64,000 nt of DNA from CBDCAS01 sp965214015 (GCA_965214015.1 CBDCAS010000020.1:62001-126000), one strand, 5' to 3'. Shown: positions 53,359-61,962, counted from the stretch's first letter. Program-made: numbers and translations. Notes: generated from the letters alone by a model not told the origin.

Positions 53359-54231
53359 CTACTGCTTAGTCAAGAAATTTCCCACTGTTTTTCCCATGCG
53401 CACTCTTTGTAAGGCTTGTAGAGTGGAATCCCATTGCATCACACCTTTTCCAAATAATACGATCACTGTTGAACCTATCATAAAGTGGCCCATTTCATCA
53501 CCTCGATTAAGCACAATAGGACGATGATCATAGCACCATTGCTCTAGTGCAATCCTTGTAGGCCGCACCATGCCATGCCATTGAACAACGATACTAGCAA
53601 CTAACAGAGCACCCACCATAATCACGGCCATCGGCCCATGATCAGTTTCAAAATAAGCAATAACCCGCTCATTACGAGCGAATAAACGAGGTACTCTTTG
53701 CACAGTATAAGGATTGACTGAAAACAAACGACCTGGCACATAGACCATCTTTTTTAATACTCCAGAAGCTGGCATATGGACACGATGATAATCTTTTGGT
53801 GATAAATACGCGGTTAAGAAGGTACCACCACAAAATTGAGCCGCTTGTTGTTGATCACCTCCCAATAAATCTAGCAAAGAATAGCTTTTCCCTTTTGCCT
53901 GAAAGAGATGTTGCTCTTGCAGGGCCCCAAAGGCACTGATTGCACCATCTACTGGAGAGAGGATTACCTTGGGATCATCAGACCAAGAGCGTAGCCCTGC
54001 TCGAAGGGAGCGCGTAAAAAATGCATTAAAATGGGCATAAGAGTGAAAGTCTTCGTGTATCGCTTCTGACATATCAACCTTATAATGCTGAATAAAACGT
54101 TGAATTAAAAAATTCTTAATCCACCGAATACGACAACGTGCTAGGAGTCCAAAAAGACGAGATAGCAGGTGTTGAGGTATCAATTGCTGCGCCCAGATTT
54201 GCACCAAATACACTCCATAGGTAAGATTCAC
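53359..54231 (-). CDS. psd: phosphatidylserine decarboxylase
   Basis: The 290-residue proenzyme has FNAFFTRSLRAGLR, V-D-G-A-I-S-A-F-G, YLSPKDYHRVHMP and the self-cleavage motif near the end, M-I-G-S-T (usually LGST), with Ser254 becoming the pyruvoyl group. Cleavage would give a large beta and a short alpha chain. It makes phosphatidylethanolamine at the inner membrane. It converges on epmA and is divergent from cca. Confidence 0.94.
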   Translation of the reverse strand: MNLTYGVYLVQIWAQQLIPQHLLSRLFGLLARCRIRWIKNFLIQRFIQHYKVDMSEAIHEDFHSYAHFNAFFTRSLRAGLRSWSDDPKVILSPVDGAISAFGALQEQHLFQAKGKSYSLLDLLGGDQQQAAQFCGGTFLTAYLSPKDYHRVHMPASGVLKKMVYVPGRLFSVNPYTVQRVPRLFARNERVIAYFETDHGPMAVIMVGALLVASIVVQWHGMVRPTRIALEQWCYDHRPIVLNRGDEMGHFMIGSTVIVLFGKGVMQWDSTLQALQRVRMGKTVGNFLTKQ

Positions 54232-54269
54232 CAGAATGAACCGCCATTAAACCACCCAGGAGATTAGAT

Positions 54270-55379
54270 TTGAAGATTTATTTAGTCGGTGGTGCAGTAC
54301 GTGATGCGCTGCTTGGCCTCCCGATCAAAGAAAAAGACTGGGTTGTCGTTGGTGCATCACCAAAAACATTGATTGCACAGGGGTTTCAACCCGTTGGCAA
54401 AGATTTTCCCGTTTTTCTACATCCAAAAACCCACGAAGAATATGCGCTTGCCCGTACTGAGCGTAAAGTCAGTCAAGGCTATCACGGATTCACTTTCTAC
54501 ACCGGCCCCAAGGTCACTTTAGAGGAAGACTTAAAGCGGCGTGACTTAACTATTAACGCAATGGCAAAGCAAGAAAATCAACAACAGATCATTGACCCTT
54601 ATCACGGACAACAAGATCTAGAAGCAAAACGTCTACGTCATATCTCTTCAGCGTTTGCTGAAGATCCGGTACGGATTCTAAGAGTCGCTCGCTTTGCCGC
54701 TAAGTTACCTGATTTTTCAGTAGATCCGCACACCAATCAACTTATGCAGCATATGGTGAGTAACGGAGAAGTCAATACACTCGTTGCTGAGCGTGTCTGG
54801 CAAGAATTTGTACGCGCCTTAGGAGAGCAACAACCTCGACGGTTTTTTGAAGTATTACAGGATTGCGGTGCATTAACGATCTTATTTCCCATGTTAGATC
54901 TTAATAGTGCAGGTATGTCGGCATTAAATCGTGCCACTACACTAAGCACAACACCCTCTGTTCGATTCGCTGCTTTAGTACATGACATGGATCCTCATGC
55001 CTTAAGCACCATAATATCGCGCTATCGCATCCCTAAAAAATTTAGCGAACTGGCTTCTTTAAGTAACCAACTAACCAACGTCTATAAAAATATATTAGAG
55101 GCCGATCCCGCCAGTTTATTACAATTTATTAAAAAAACAGATGCCTTACGTCGGCCGCAGCGCTTTTATGCGCTATTAGAAAGTAATCGTGCCAGCATCA
55201 ATGATCCACACAACTTACAACGCCATAAGCACTTAGATGATGCTATCGATGCGATTAAAAATAGTGATACCGCTTCATTAAAAAAACAACGCTTAAAAGG
55301 TAAAGAATTTGCGGATGCATTAGAAAAACAACAGATAACAGCCCTCCAAAACCTTCTTAAAAAAAAATCTAAGCTTTAA
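54270..55379 (+). CDS. cca: CCA tRNA nucleotidyltransferase with reduced HD region
   Basis: It starts with TTG 54270 behind AGGAG (MKIYLVGGAVRDALLGLPIK). GGAVRD is at 7-12; the carboxylate pair is Glu21/Asp23 where E. coli has Asp21/Asp23. RRDLTINAMA, EDPVRILRVARFAAK and ERVWQEF follow. The 369-residue length is about 40 short of E. coli. The HD phosphohydrolase part keeps only V-H-D and lacks the other metal-binding histidines as I recall them. It adds or repairs the 3' CCA of tRNAs; phosphatase activity is probably lost. It is 4 bases before queD. Confidence 0.93.
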   Translation: MKIYLVGGAVRDALLGLPIKEKDWVVVGASPKTLIAQGFQPVGKDFPVFLHPKTHEEYALARTERKVSQGYHGFTFYTGPKVTLEEDLKRRDLTINAMAKQENQQQIIDPYHGQQDLEAKRLRHISSAFAEDPVRILRVARFAAKLPDFSVDPHTNQLMQHMVSNGEVNTLVAERVWQEFVRALGEQQPRRFFEVLQDCGALTILFPMLDLNSAGMSALNRATTLSTTPSVRFAALVHDMDPHALSTIISRYRIPKKFSELASLSNQLTNVYKNILEADPASLLQFIKKTDALRRPQRFYALLESNRASINDPHNLQRHKHLDDAIDAIKNSDTASLKKQRLKGKEFADALEKQQITALQNLLKKKSKL

Positions 55380-55383
55380 GTTT

Positions 55384-55821
55384 ATGTTTTCTATTACCAA
55401 ACAATTAAAAAACTTCTCAGCAGCCCATCGATTAGTGAAAGATTATCAAGGTAAATGTCAGCATTTACACGGCCATAACTATGCAATTGAAGTCACACTA
55501 AGCAGCCAACAGCTCAACCAATATGATTTTGTAATCGACTTTGACCTGATTAAAACCCATTTTGATCAATGGATACAAACACACTGGGATCATGTGACTC
55601 TTGTTAGTGACATAGATAAATCTCTAATTCAGTTTCTTGAAACAGAGCAACAAAACTTTTTTCTAATTCCTGGGGGAAAAAATACCACAGTAGAATGTCT
55701 TGCTAAATTTTTATACCATCAATTTCAATGTATCTTACAATCTCTTAATGATACCCGTATTCAATTAACCAGTGTTCGTCTTTTCGAATCTGAAACAGCA
55801 TCGGCACTCTATTCTGAGTGA
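55384..55821 (+). CDS. queD: QueD / 6-pyruvoyl-tetrahydropterin synthase family
   Basis: The 145-residue protein has FSAAHRLV with zinc His15, and C-Q-H-L-H-G-H-N-Y with catalytic Cys25 and zinc His29 and His31. It also has FVIDFDLIK and N-T-T-V-E-C-L-A-K-F-L-Y. In bacteria this enzyme usually makes 6-carboxy-5,6,7,8-tetrahydropterin for queuosine. The rest of the pathway is not in the window. It follows cca by 4 bases, sharing a transcript, which fits a shared tRNA theme. Confidence 0.88.
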   Translation: MFSITKQLKNFSAAHRLVKDYQGKCQHLHGHNYAIEVTLSSQQLNQYDFVIDFDLIKTHFDQWIQTHWDHVTLVSDIDKSLIQFLETEQQNFFLIPGGKNTTVECLAKFLYHQFQCILQSLNDTRIQLTSVRLFESETASALYSE

Positions 55822-55850
55822 GCACTCAGTATTAAGACGAACCTTTATCT

Positions 55851-55892
55851 AAAAAAAAAGCCCCCGAGGCCTTGTTTGCCACCGCGGGGGCT
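55851..55892 (-). terminator. rho-independent terminator of the Met-rich gene
   Basis: AGCCCCCG and CGGGGGCT form a GC-rich stem. On the minus strand the stem is followed by nine T residues, a textbook terminator 24 bases after the Met-rich gene stop. On the plus strand it may also slow transcription from queD, but the following U-tract is poor. Confidence 0.9.
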
Positions 55893-55916
55893 ATAAAATT
55901 AAATTTAGGGTTCTAA

Positions 55917-56216
55917 CTAGCGCATCATCATCATGTTCATATTCATCATGCCGCCCATCATTTTTCCTGATTTATACATTCTCATACCCATCATCATCAT
56001 GTGATTATCTCTCATTCTCATACCCATCATATAAAGCTTTACACCCATCATCATCATACGACTGCCCATCATCTTCTTGCTCATCATCATCATTTTTTCT
56101 GACATATTATTCATCATAGACATATCAGAACGAGACATGGCCATCATGTTAGCCGCAAAAAGAGGGGTTAGCGCAAAAGAAAATAAGAACACACAAAAAA
56201 CGATTATCTTTTTCAT
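55917..56216 (-). CDS. exported methionine-rich protein, unknown function
   Basis: The 99-residue protein begins with a clear Sec signal peptide (MKKIIVFCVFLFSFALTPLF, cut likely after AA at 22). Of the 77 mature residues 36 are Met (47%), in runs of two to four separated by Gly, Arg, Lys, Ser or Asn. MMMMG[VM]-type units repeat three times around residues 55-80. There is one His and no Cys. A good SD (AAGGAGT), a promoter candidate and a strong terminator make it a real, independent gene. Met clusters bind Cu(I)/Ag(I) in periplasmic copper proteins, so copper handling or oxidant scavenging is a plausible guess. Confidence 0.8.
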   Translation of the reverse strand: MKKIIVFCVFLFSFALTPLFAANMMAMSRSDMSMMNNMSEKMMMMSKKMMGSRMMMMGVKLYMMGMRMRDNHMMMMGMRMYKSGKMMGGMMNMNMMMMR

Positions 56217-56256
56217 TCAGAGACTCCTTGTATTTAAATGCATCTATGCCTGGTAG

Positions 56257-56284
56257 AGTGTACCATAAATTAGAATCAATCCAA
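56257..56284 (-). promoter_or_regulatory. promoter candidate for the Met-rich gene
   Basis: TTGGAT (-35) and TACACT (-10) lie 16 bases apart on the minus strand, 40 bases before the start codon. Both boxes deviate from consensus by two bases. Confidence 0.4.
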
Positions 56285-56336
56285 TAAAAACAGCTTCAAA
56301 ATGAAGTCTGATTTTAAAGATAACCTAACGATGAGA

Positions 56337-56364
56337 AGTGTGTGCGGCGCAGTAACGCCACACT
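56337..56364 (-). terminator. hairpin after the repeat-protein gene, possible terminator
   Basis: AGTG(TG)...GGCG pairs with CGCCACACT across a 6-base loop with a three-base bulge. It lies 39 bases past the stop of the repeat-protein gene on its strand. No U-run follows, so the function is uncertain. Confidence 0.35.
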
Positions 56365-56402
56365 GATTCAATAACTACCATTAACAAATGATGATCAACA
56401 AA

Positions 56403-57776
56403 TTACTTAACATGGATAATTTTTTCCAAATCTCGTGAGGTTCCAGTACTCTGAAAAGTCCAGGTGATGCCATCAGTAGAGGTAAGAGTCGTACCATTAC
56501 TCCCAACTACCACATATTGATTATTAGCATAGATAATGTGCCTCAAATTTTTGGTAGTTCCACTGGTCTGTGAAACCCAAGTAACTCCATCTGGGGAAGT
56601 AAGAATCGTACCATTATTCCCAACTACCACATATTGATTATTGGCATAGATAATGCTATTTAAACTTGGTCCTGTTCCTCTGTTCTGCTTTGTCCAATGG
56701 ACCCCATCCGGGGAGATAATAATGATTCCATTAGCAGCCACTGCCACATATTGATTGTTGGCATAGATAACTTTGTTTAAGGAATTTCCATTCAATAAAT
56801 CATCCCTGTACCAGGAAGCCCAATTGACCCCATCGGGGGAAGTAAGAATGGTTGCAAGATTACCCACAGCCACATATTGCTTATTGGCATAGATAACGTC
56901 GTTTAAATGACTGCTCGTCATTCCCATGTGAGGTGTCCAATTAACCCCATCTGAGGAAGTAAGAATCGTACCTTTATCTCCAACCACCACATATTGCTTA
57001 TTGGCATAGATAATATTATTGAGCCGTTTCGTTATTTTACTGCCCTGTAAGGTCCAGGTAAACCCATCGGGTGAAGTAAGAATCGTACCTTTATCTCCAA
57101 CCACCACATATTGATTATTAGCATAGATAATATCATCGAGCCATTTCGTTGTTTTACTGGCCTGTAAGGCCCAGGTAACCCCATCTGGGGAAGTAAGAAT
57201 TGTACCCTGATGTCCCACTACCACATATTGCTTATTGGCATAGATAATATCATCGAGCCATTTCGTTGTTTTACTGGCCTGTAAGGTCCAAGTGATGCTA
57301 CTATCATCATCAGATGAGGTGAGAATTGTGCCTCCAAGCCCAATAGCTACATACTCTACAGATTGTTTTATCGGGATATTGAGCCGAACTCGATTGGCTT
57401 TATTGGCAACACTACAGACCATGCCGCCTTGCTCAATGCCACAGACACGAAGCGGATCTAATAAAATACTGCCATCCTCTGAGAGAGTGCTTGGGGCATG
57501 TACTACTAAAGTTACGGTACAACTTTCCTGCTTAGCTAAGGTGCTTTTACACTTTAGTGATCCTAGTGAAGTTGATTTAGGTGGTAGATATTGCATGTTC
57601 GACACATCGGCATCAACTTGATTGGTAATCGTATAGGTGACCTCAGTTGTCGCTCCAGGCGCTAGATTCACGACTTTGTTCGTCGTAGTAATATCAAAAA
57701 AAGAAAGTGCTTGTGCGCTACCTAAGGCAACCAACAAACACACTCCCAATAAGCTTTTCAAAAATCTCCAGCGCAT
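56403..57776 (-). CDS. exported protein with eight 39-residue propeller-like repeats
   Basis: The 457-residue protein has a Sec signal (MRWRFLKSLLGVCLLVALGS, cut near AQA). An Ig-like beta domain follows (about 24-135; VVNLAPGATTEVTYTITNQV, with four Cys likely paired). From residue 142 to the end there are eight repeats of about 39 residues, consensus YVVVGxxGTILTSPDGVTW then L..IIYANNQ. The S-P-D-G-x-T-W unit is like the Asp-box/BNR turn of beta-propellers. It is probably a secreted or surface binding protein, and a T2SS substrate is possible. The N-terminal domain resembles those found before repeat proteins in Legionellales, from memory. Confidence 0.75.
   Translation of the reverse strand: MRWRFLKSLLGVCLLVALGSAQALSFFDITTTNKVVNLAPGATTEVTYTITNQVDADVSNMQYLPPKSTSLGSLKCKSTLAKQESCTVTLVVHAPSTLSEDGSILLDPLRVCGIEQGGMVCSVANKANRVRLNIPIKQSVEYVAIGLGGTILTSSDDDSSITWTLQASKTTKWLDDIIYANKQYVVVGHQGTILTSPDGVTWALQASKTTKWLDDIIYANNQYVVVGDKGTILTSPDGFTWTLQGSKITKRLNNIIYANKQYVVVGDKGTILTSSDGVNWTPHMGMTSSHLNDVIYANKQYVAVGNLATILTSPDGVNWASWYRDDLLNGNSLNKVIYANNQYVAVAANGIIIISPDGVHWTKQNRGTGPSLNSIIYANNQYVVVGNNGTILTSPDGVTWVSQTSGTTKNLRHIIYANNQYVVVGSNGTTLTSTDGITWTFQSTGTSRDLEKIIHVK
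56406..57353 (-). repeat. eight tandem ~117-base coding repeats
   Basis: The repeats are in frame and closely similar in DNA, for instance the block ending in ACATATTGATTATTGGCATA recurs with few changes. This points to recent duplication and possible copy-number change by recombination. Confidence 0.85.
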
Positions 57777-57826
57777 CGTAGCAAGCCCCTTAATTTGATT
57801 TCTCTATGTATTTCATTATCTAAATT

Positions 57827-58633
57827 CTAAGCAAACAACTGCGTCAATCTCAGTATCACTGCATGCGAGGATACATTGCCTAGTGATAAACGATCTGATG
57901 TCGTTTGTATCTTTGAAGGATTTAATTGCGCATGTCCATAGTTCGCATAACGATACTCTAAGCCAAATTCTGTTTGAGGGCTTACCCTATAACTCAGACC
58001 TGCTCCCACTGTATAAGCAAAGCTCAACACCGTCTGAGGTTTAAACGGACTCCGTATTGGAACCGCTGATGAGGCTGGATTCGTTGGCAACTCCTGATAA
58101 TTACTCGCTCGATTCCATGATACTCCCAAACCACCCAACACATATGGAACCCAAGCTCCATGAGGAAATTGTAATGTTGATAACATTAGCAAGGGCACAC
58201 TACTGACCGCATAACGAAAACTTAACGTATCATAATTTGGATTCATCTTATAAAGAGGTCGTACTCGACCTAAGGCACTTAACACTCGGCTATATCCGGT
58301 CTCTAAACCAAGAGAAAAGTTTAATTTATGAGTGCCCAGGTTAGACCAAAGCAAGCCATAACCCAAACCTAACAGTGGTGCCAATTGCGATGCACGACTT
58401 GCTTCATAGCGATTTACTGCCAAGGGAGCAGATAATGTGACATCTGTGCGCGCTTTACCGGACTTAGTCCAGCTCACACCTCCTGATAAATTTATATAAC
58501 TGCTCGTACTCTTGAACACCTTAGCAGGTAGTAAGGTAGCAGTATCATGATTCATTCCTTCTGCGGGAAGGATATTAAATAAACTCAAAGAGACTGCGCT
58601 CACTAAACACAATAAATTTCTGTTACTTTTCAT
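57827..58633 (-). CDS. outer-membrane beta-barrel protein (OmpA/Opa-like porin family)
   Basis: The 268-residue protein has a Sec signal (about residues 1-26, ending near AEG). It then shows alternating hydrophobic strands: Y-I-N-L-S-G-G-V-S-W, LGLGYGLLWSN, LNFSLGLETGYSR, TVGAGLSYRVSPQTEFGLEY. The last strand is HAVILRLTQLFA. It fits an eight-stranded surface barrel with long variable loops. The gene lies 50 bases upstream of the repeat protein on the same strand, so they may be co-transcribed. Specific function is not evident. Confidence 0.75.
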   Translation of the reverse strand: MKSNRNLLCLVSAVSLSLFNILPAEGMNHDTATLLPAKVFKSTSSYINLSGGVSWTKSGKARTDVTLSAPLAVNRYEASRASQLAPLLGLGYGLLWSNLGTHKLNFSLGLETGYSRVLSALGRVRPLYKMNPNYDTLSFRYAVSSVPLLMLSTLQFPHGAWVPYVLGGLGVSWNRASNYQELPTNPASSAVPIRSPFKPQTVLSFAYTVGAGLSYRVSPQTEFGLEYRYANYGHAQLNPSKIQTTSDRLSLGNVSSHAVILRLTQLFA

Positions 58634-58911
58634 TCTAAGCCTTGTTATTTGATCAAATATTGATGAGCGGAAAAACTATACTAAATAATTTTTTTTGTCG
58701 AGTTTTAACTGCTAGTTTTTCTAAAAATTATTAAATTATTGGAAAAATAATTCAGTATGAAAATTTTTGATAGTTATTTACGAGTTATTATCTTTTCAAA
58801 TAGACACATTGCGAAGTAATATTATTTCTCACTAAAAAATATACTAGGAAAAATATACCTTCAAACCGTGAATAAAAAATTATTAGAGTGCATTAAAGTA
58901 GCAAAGGATAG

Positions 58912-60021
58912 TTACAACTTTTCTAATTGATTGAAAGTTCTAAAACCTAATAAGTCTTTATCAAATTTTTTTGTTAACGCAATAACCTTAAATAACTCTC
59001 CCATGTCACTAGGTAGAATCAAGCGTTTGACCTGGTTATTTTTATTAAGCCTATCCATAGAATCTGATATGTTTTTTAAACTGTCTATAATGCCACAATC
59101 TATTAAGAAGGCCCCTTGGTGTGTATACCCTTCAACTTCAAAACCACATTCAACAGCCGCCTTAGCGACAGCGGTAAAATCAACATGAGCCGTAATATCT
59201 TGTAAGCCCACAGCAACTAAAGGATCTGCATGTGCTCTATGTTGATAGTGACACATGATCGTACCCATCGATCGATCTGGATGATAATATTCTCGACACG
59301 GAAAACCATAGTCAATTAACAACACTAATCCTTGCAATAAACAGCCTGATATACTTTTAATCCAAGAATTAATCCATAAATTAATTTCACTCTCATAGCC
59401 TCTAGCCAGTTTAACTCCTAATTGATGCACAGCTTTCTCTAAAGTAGTACTCGGCTGCATCCAATGCCACATAAATTGATTCTCTGCTACATCAACATAA
59501 GCCTCTTCCAAGGTATTTCTCATTCGAAATTTATTCACTGGCATTGCATCTAATACCTCATTAGCAATAACTACTCCCTTAAAAGGATTTTTTGGCCACT
59601 TTGTCAGCCATTGCACATAGGGCAACAAATGAGGGGCACGTTTTTCAAATAAAACACGCTGTCGTGATTGTAATTCAGCGCTAAGCTCTAAAATCCAATA
59701 GGCTTTGGGTAATGCATTAAGCTGCTCTAACATCAACAATAGATCAACAGCCATTACACCAGAGCCTGCCCCTAATTCTAAAATAATAGGAGCCGAAAGA
59801 GAGGAGAGGACTTGCTGACATTGTCGAGCAAGACAGTGTGAAAATAAAGGAGATAACTCCGGTGCTGTAATAAAATCTCCAGCCTCCCCCCACTTTGCTA
59901 GACCCGAAGAATAGTAACCTAAGCCAGGCGCATAGAGTGCTTGCTGCATAAAATCGACAAAGGGAATGGGGCCACACTGCACTATCTTAGCCATCAATTG
60001 ATGGGCCAGAGATTGACTCAT
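58912..60021 (-). CDS. MidA/NDUFAF7-family SAM-dependent methyltransferase
   Basis: The 369-residue protein has the family start PFVDFMQQALYAPGLGYYS and AGDFITAPELSPLFSHCLA. The SAM-binding ILELGAGSGVMAVDLL and GVVIANEVLDAMPVNKF follow, then G-L-V-L-L-I-D-Y-G-F and MCHYQHRAHADPL. Mitochondrial NDUFAF7 methylates an arginine of complex I; the bacterial target is uncertain. It overlaps folB by 4 bases, so it belongs to dksA-folB-midA. Confidence 0.88.
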   Translation of the reverse strand: MSQSLAHQLMAKIVQCGPIPFVDFMQQALYAPGLGYYSSGLAKWGEAGDFITAPELSPLFSHCLARQCQQVLSSLSAPIILELGAGSGVMAVDLLLMLEQLNALPKAYWILELSAELQSRQRVLFEKRAPHLLPYVQWLTKWPKNPFKGVVIANEVLDAMPVNKFRMRNTLEEAYVDVAENQFMWHWMQPSTTLEKAVHQLGVKLARGYESEINLWINSWIKSISGCLLQGLVLLIDYGFPCREYYHPDRSMGTIMCHYQHRAHADPLVAVGLQDITAHVDFTAVAKAAVECGFEVEGYTHQGAFLIDCGIIDSLKNISDSMDRLNKNNQVKRLILPSDMGELFKVIALTKKFDKDLLGFRTFNQLEKL

Positions 60022-60389
60022 AGTGTTGCGTTTACAAATTGACGCTCAATAATGACACCAACACCCATGACATCAGGCATATCAAAAGGTCGCTTAGTAA
60101 TACATAAGCGTATGGAGTCAAAGTGGCACTGCTCGTGCAAATAGCAGGCCAGGCGATCTGCTAGGGTTTCTAACAAATGATAAGCCGTTTTAGCAATATA
60201 GCTGATAATCAAACGACGTACCCTCGCATAATCGACTGTCTTATTAAGATCATCTTCTTTTGCAGCCGTACGGGCATCCACTGACACTTCTAAGTCAATG
60301 AGCAGTTTCTGATGCGTTTTGCGCTCTTCAGGCAACTTACCAATTAAAGCTGGGACTACCAATTGTTTAATAAATACTTTATCCGCCAA
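60018..60389 (-). CDS. folB: dihydroneopterin aldolase
   Basis: I choose TTG 60389, giving (M)ADKVFIKQLVVPALIGKLPE, which aligns with the family N-terminus and yields 123 residues; the longer frame upstream runs into dksA. EERKTHQKLLIDLEV, VDYARVRRLI, ETLADRLACYL and MGVGVIIER are FolB hallmarks. It works in folate synthesis. It overlaps dksA by 11 bases and midA by 4. Confidence 0.88.
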   Translation of the reverse strand: MADKVFIKQLVVPALIGKLPEERKTHQKLLIDLEVSVDARTAAKEDDLNKTVDYARVRRLIISYIAKTAYHLLETLADRLACYLHEQCHFDSIRLCITKRPFDMPDVMGVGVIIERQFVNATL

Positions 60390-60831
60390 TTTGTTTTTCA
60401 CGAATCTCTTCAAAAGTTTTACAATCAATGCATTTATCAGCAGTTGGGCGCGCCTCTAATCGGCGAATACCAATCTCTGCACCACAAGATTTGCAGTAAC
60501 CATATTCTTTATGATCGATCATATCAAGAGTTTGCTCAATTTTCTTAATCAGCTTACGTTCACGATCGCGTGTGCGTAACTCTAGATTAAACTCTTCCTC
60601 TTGCGCGGCACGATCCAACGGATCAGGATAACTAGCCGCTTCTTCCTTCATATGGACCACGGTACTGTCTACTTCCTGCATTAAACGCGTTTTCCACATA
60701 TTAAGGATATTTTGAAAATGCTCTAACTGCCCCTCCGACATATACTCTTCGCCCTTTTTTTCTTTATAAGGCATAAAGTCCAAAGACCCTGCCGTTACTA
60801 ATTGCGTTGGGCTTTTCTTTTTACTTACCAT
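60379..60831 (-). CDS. dksA: DksA, RNA polymerase-binding transcription factor
   Basis: The 150-residue protein matches DksA throughout: EEYMSEGQLEHFQNILNMWK, the coiled-coil tip segment DPLDRAAQEEEFNLELR with the acidic tip, and a four-Cys zinc finger (Cys113, 116, 134, 137). It acts with ppGpp on rRNA and amino-acid promoters. It is first of dksA-folB-midA. Confidence 0.96.
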   Translation of the reverse strand: MVSKKKSPTQLVTAGSLDFMPYKEKKGEEYMSEGQLEHFQNILNMWKTRLMQEVDSTVVHMKEEAASYPDPLDRAAQEEEFNLELRTRDRERKLIKKIEQTLDMIDHKEYGYCKSCGAEIGIRRLEARPTADKCIDCKTFEEIREKQIGG

Positions 60832-60917
60832 GCTTTCCCTTCCTTTGTAATAAAAATAGTCGTAGAAATAACCAATTCTATAACAAAATCAAAGACTCGA
60901 ACATCACTTTAAAATCA

Positions 60918-61727
60918 TCATAAAAAGTATTCACCCTGAAAAACAAATTCAGCACTACCTGCCATTTCTACAAAAGAATCATTACCTTGCCAAGATATCT
61001 CTAGATCACCGCCTGGCTGTGACACAATCACTTGCGAGTCTAGAAGACCTTTTTTGCGCCCTAACACCATCGCTGCACAGGCCGCTGAACCACATGCCTG
61101 TGTCTTGCCCACACCGCGTTCAAACACACGAAGGCTTATATGAGAAGGGTTTTGTATTGCGACGACACTGACATTAACACCTTCCACAAAACGCCTATCT
61201 TTAGCAAAATCTGCTCCCCAAGCGGCTAAATCAATGGCTCTCACATCATCAACGATGATAATAGCATGAGGATTACCGACATTAACGACATCAAAGGGCA
61301 CACTCAATACCGTAGACTGCTGCGCTGGATCGTAGGGAATTGTACTATAAGCAAACTTTGGAGGTTCTAATAACGCTAAAACCTGACTATCGGATATAAT
61401 ATGACACGAAATAAGCGTTTCAGAGGTCTGTAGAACGACTTTATCTTGATTTATTAAGTCCATTATTTTGGTATAAAGTGCTATACAACGAGCCCCATTA
61501 CCACACTGCCCTACTTCCCTGCCATCTGCATTAAATATCCGATAATAATAATCAGCACAAGCCTCTCGTGTTGGTTCAAGTACTAGCAACTGATCAAAAC
61601 CAATGCCCAAATGACGTTCCGCCATTCGTTGAATGGCTACCGAAGATAAGGAAAAAGCGACTTCAGTGGCATCAATAACTACAAAATCATTACCCAAGGA
61701 CTGCATTTTTGTAAATACGATACTCAA
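60918..61727 (-). CDS. dapF: diaminopimelate epimerase
   Basis: The protein has FTKMQSLGNDFVVIDA, C-G-N-G-A-R-C with the first catalytic Cys, NVGNPHAII and T-Q-A-C-G-S-A-A-C-A-A with the second. I prefer TTG 61727, which has GAGAGG seven bases upstream and gives 269 residues; GTG 61742 is the alternative. It makes meso-diaminopimelate for lysine and peptidoglycan. It follows lptM, as in E. coli. Confidence 0.94.
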   Translation of the reverse strand: MSIVFTKMQSLGNDFVVIDATEVAFSLSSVAIQRMAERHLGIGFDQLLVLEPTREACADYYYRIFNADGREVGQCGNGARCIALYTKIMDLINQDKVVLQTSETLISCHIISDSQVLALLEPPKFAYSTIPYDPAQQSTVLSVPFDVVNVGNPHAIIIVDDVRAIDLAAWGADFAKDRRFVEGVNVSVVAIQNPSHISLRVFERGVGKTQACGSAACAAMVLGRKKGLLDSQVIVSQPGGDLEISWQGNDSFVEMAGSAEFVFQGEYFL

Positions 61728-61836
61728 TTCAATACCTCTCACAGAGCAAAATATTAAATCAATATTATTAATATAAAAATTAACATAATGAATTACTTAC
61801 ATTACCATACACTTTTTAGTGACTCGCTATTTTACT

Positions 61837-61962
61837 CTAGTGGTGATGATTTGTTTTTTGAGACAATGATTTATCATGAGTGGGCAGATAGAGTGCTCCC
61901 CTTTGACCACAAGCTGACAAGCTAATGCTTATACACAATATCGCTAATATCAATAATCTCAT
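61837..61962 (-). CDS. lptM: LptM (YifL), short lipoprotein of LPS transport
   Basis: This 41-residue protein is easily missed. It starts with ATG 61962 (MRLLILAILCISISLSAC), a lipoprotein signal with lipobox L-S-A-C and Cys18. Directly after it comes GQRGALYLP, the LptM signature (C-G-x-x-G-x-L-Y-x-P). The tail is polar, ending in three His. LptM mimics LPS to help mature the LptD/LptE translocon. The lptM-dapF order is that of many gammaproteobacteria. Confidence 0.9.
   Translation of the reverse strand: MRLLILAILCISISLSACGQRGALYLPTHDKSLSQKTNHHH

Noticed and set aside
55859..55892. Same GC hairpin as terminator of queD on the plus strand
   Set aside because: The plus-strand sequence after the stem lacks a proper U-run; the nine-T tract is on the minus side, so I assigned it to the Met-rich gene.
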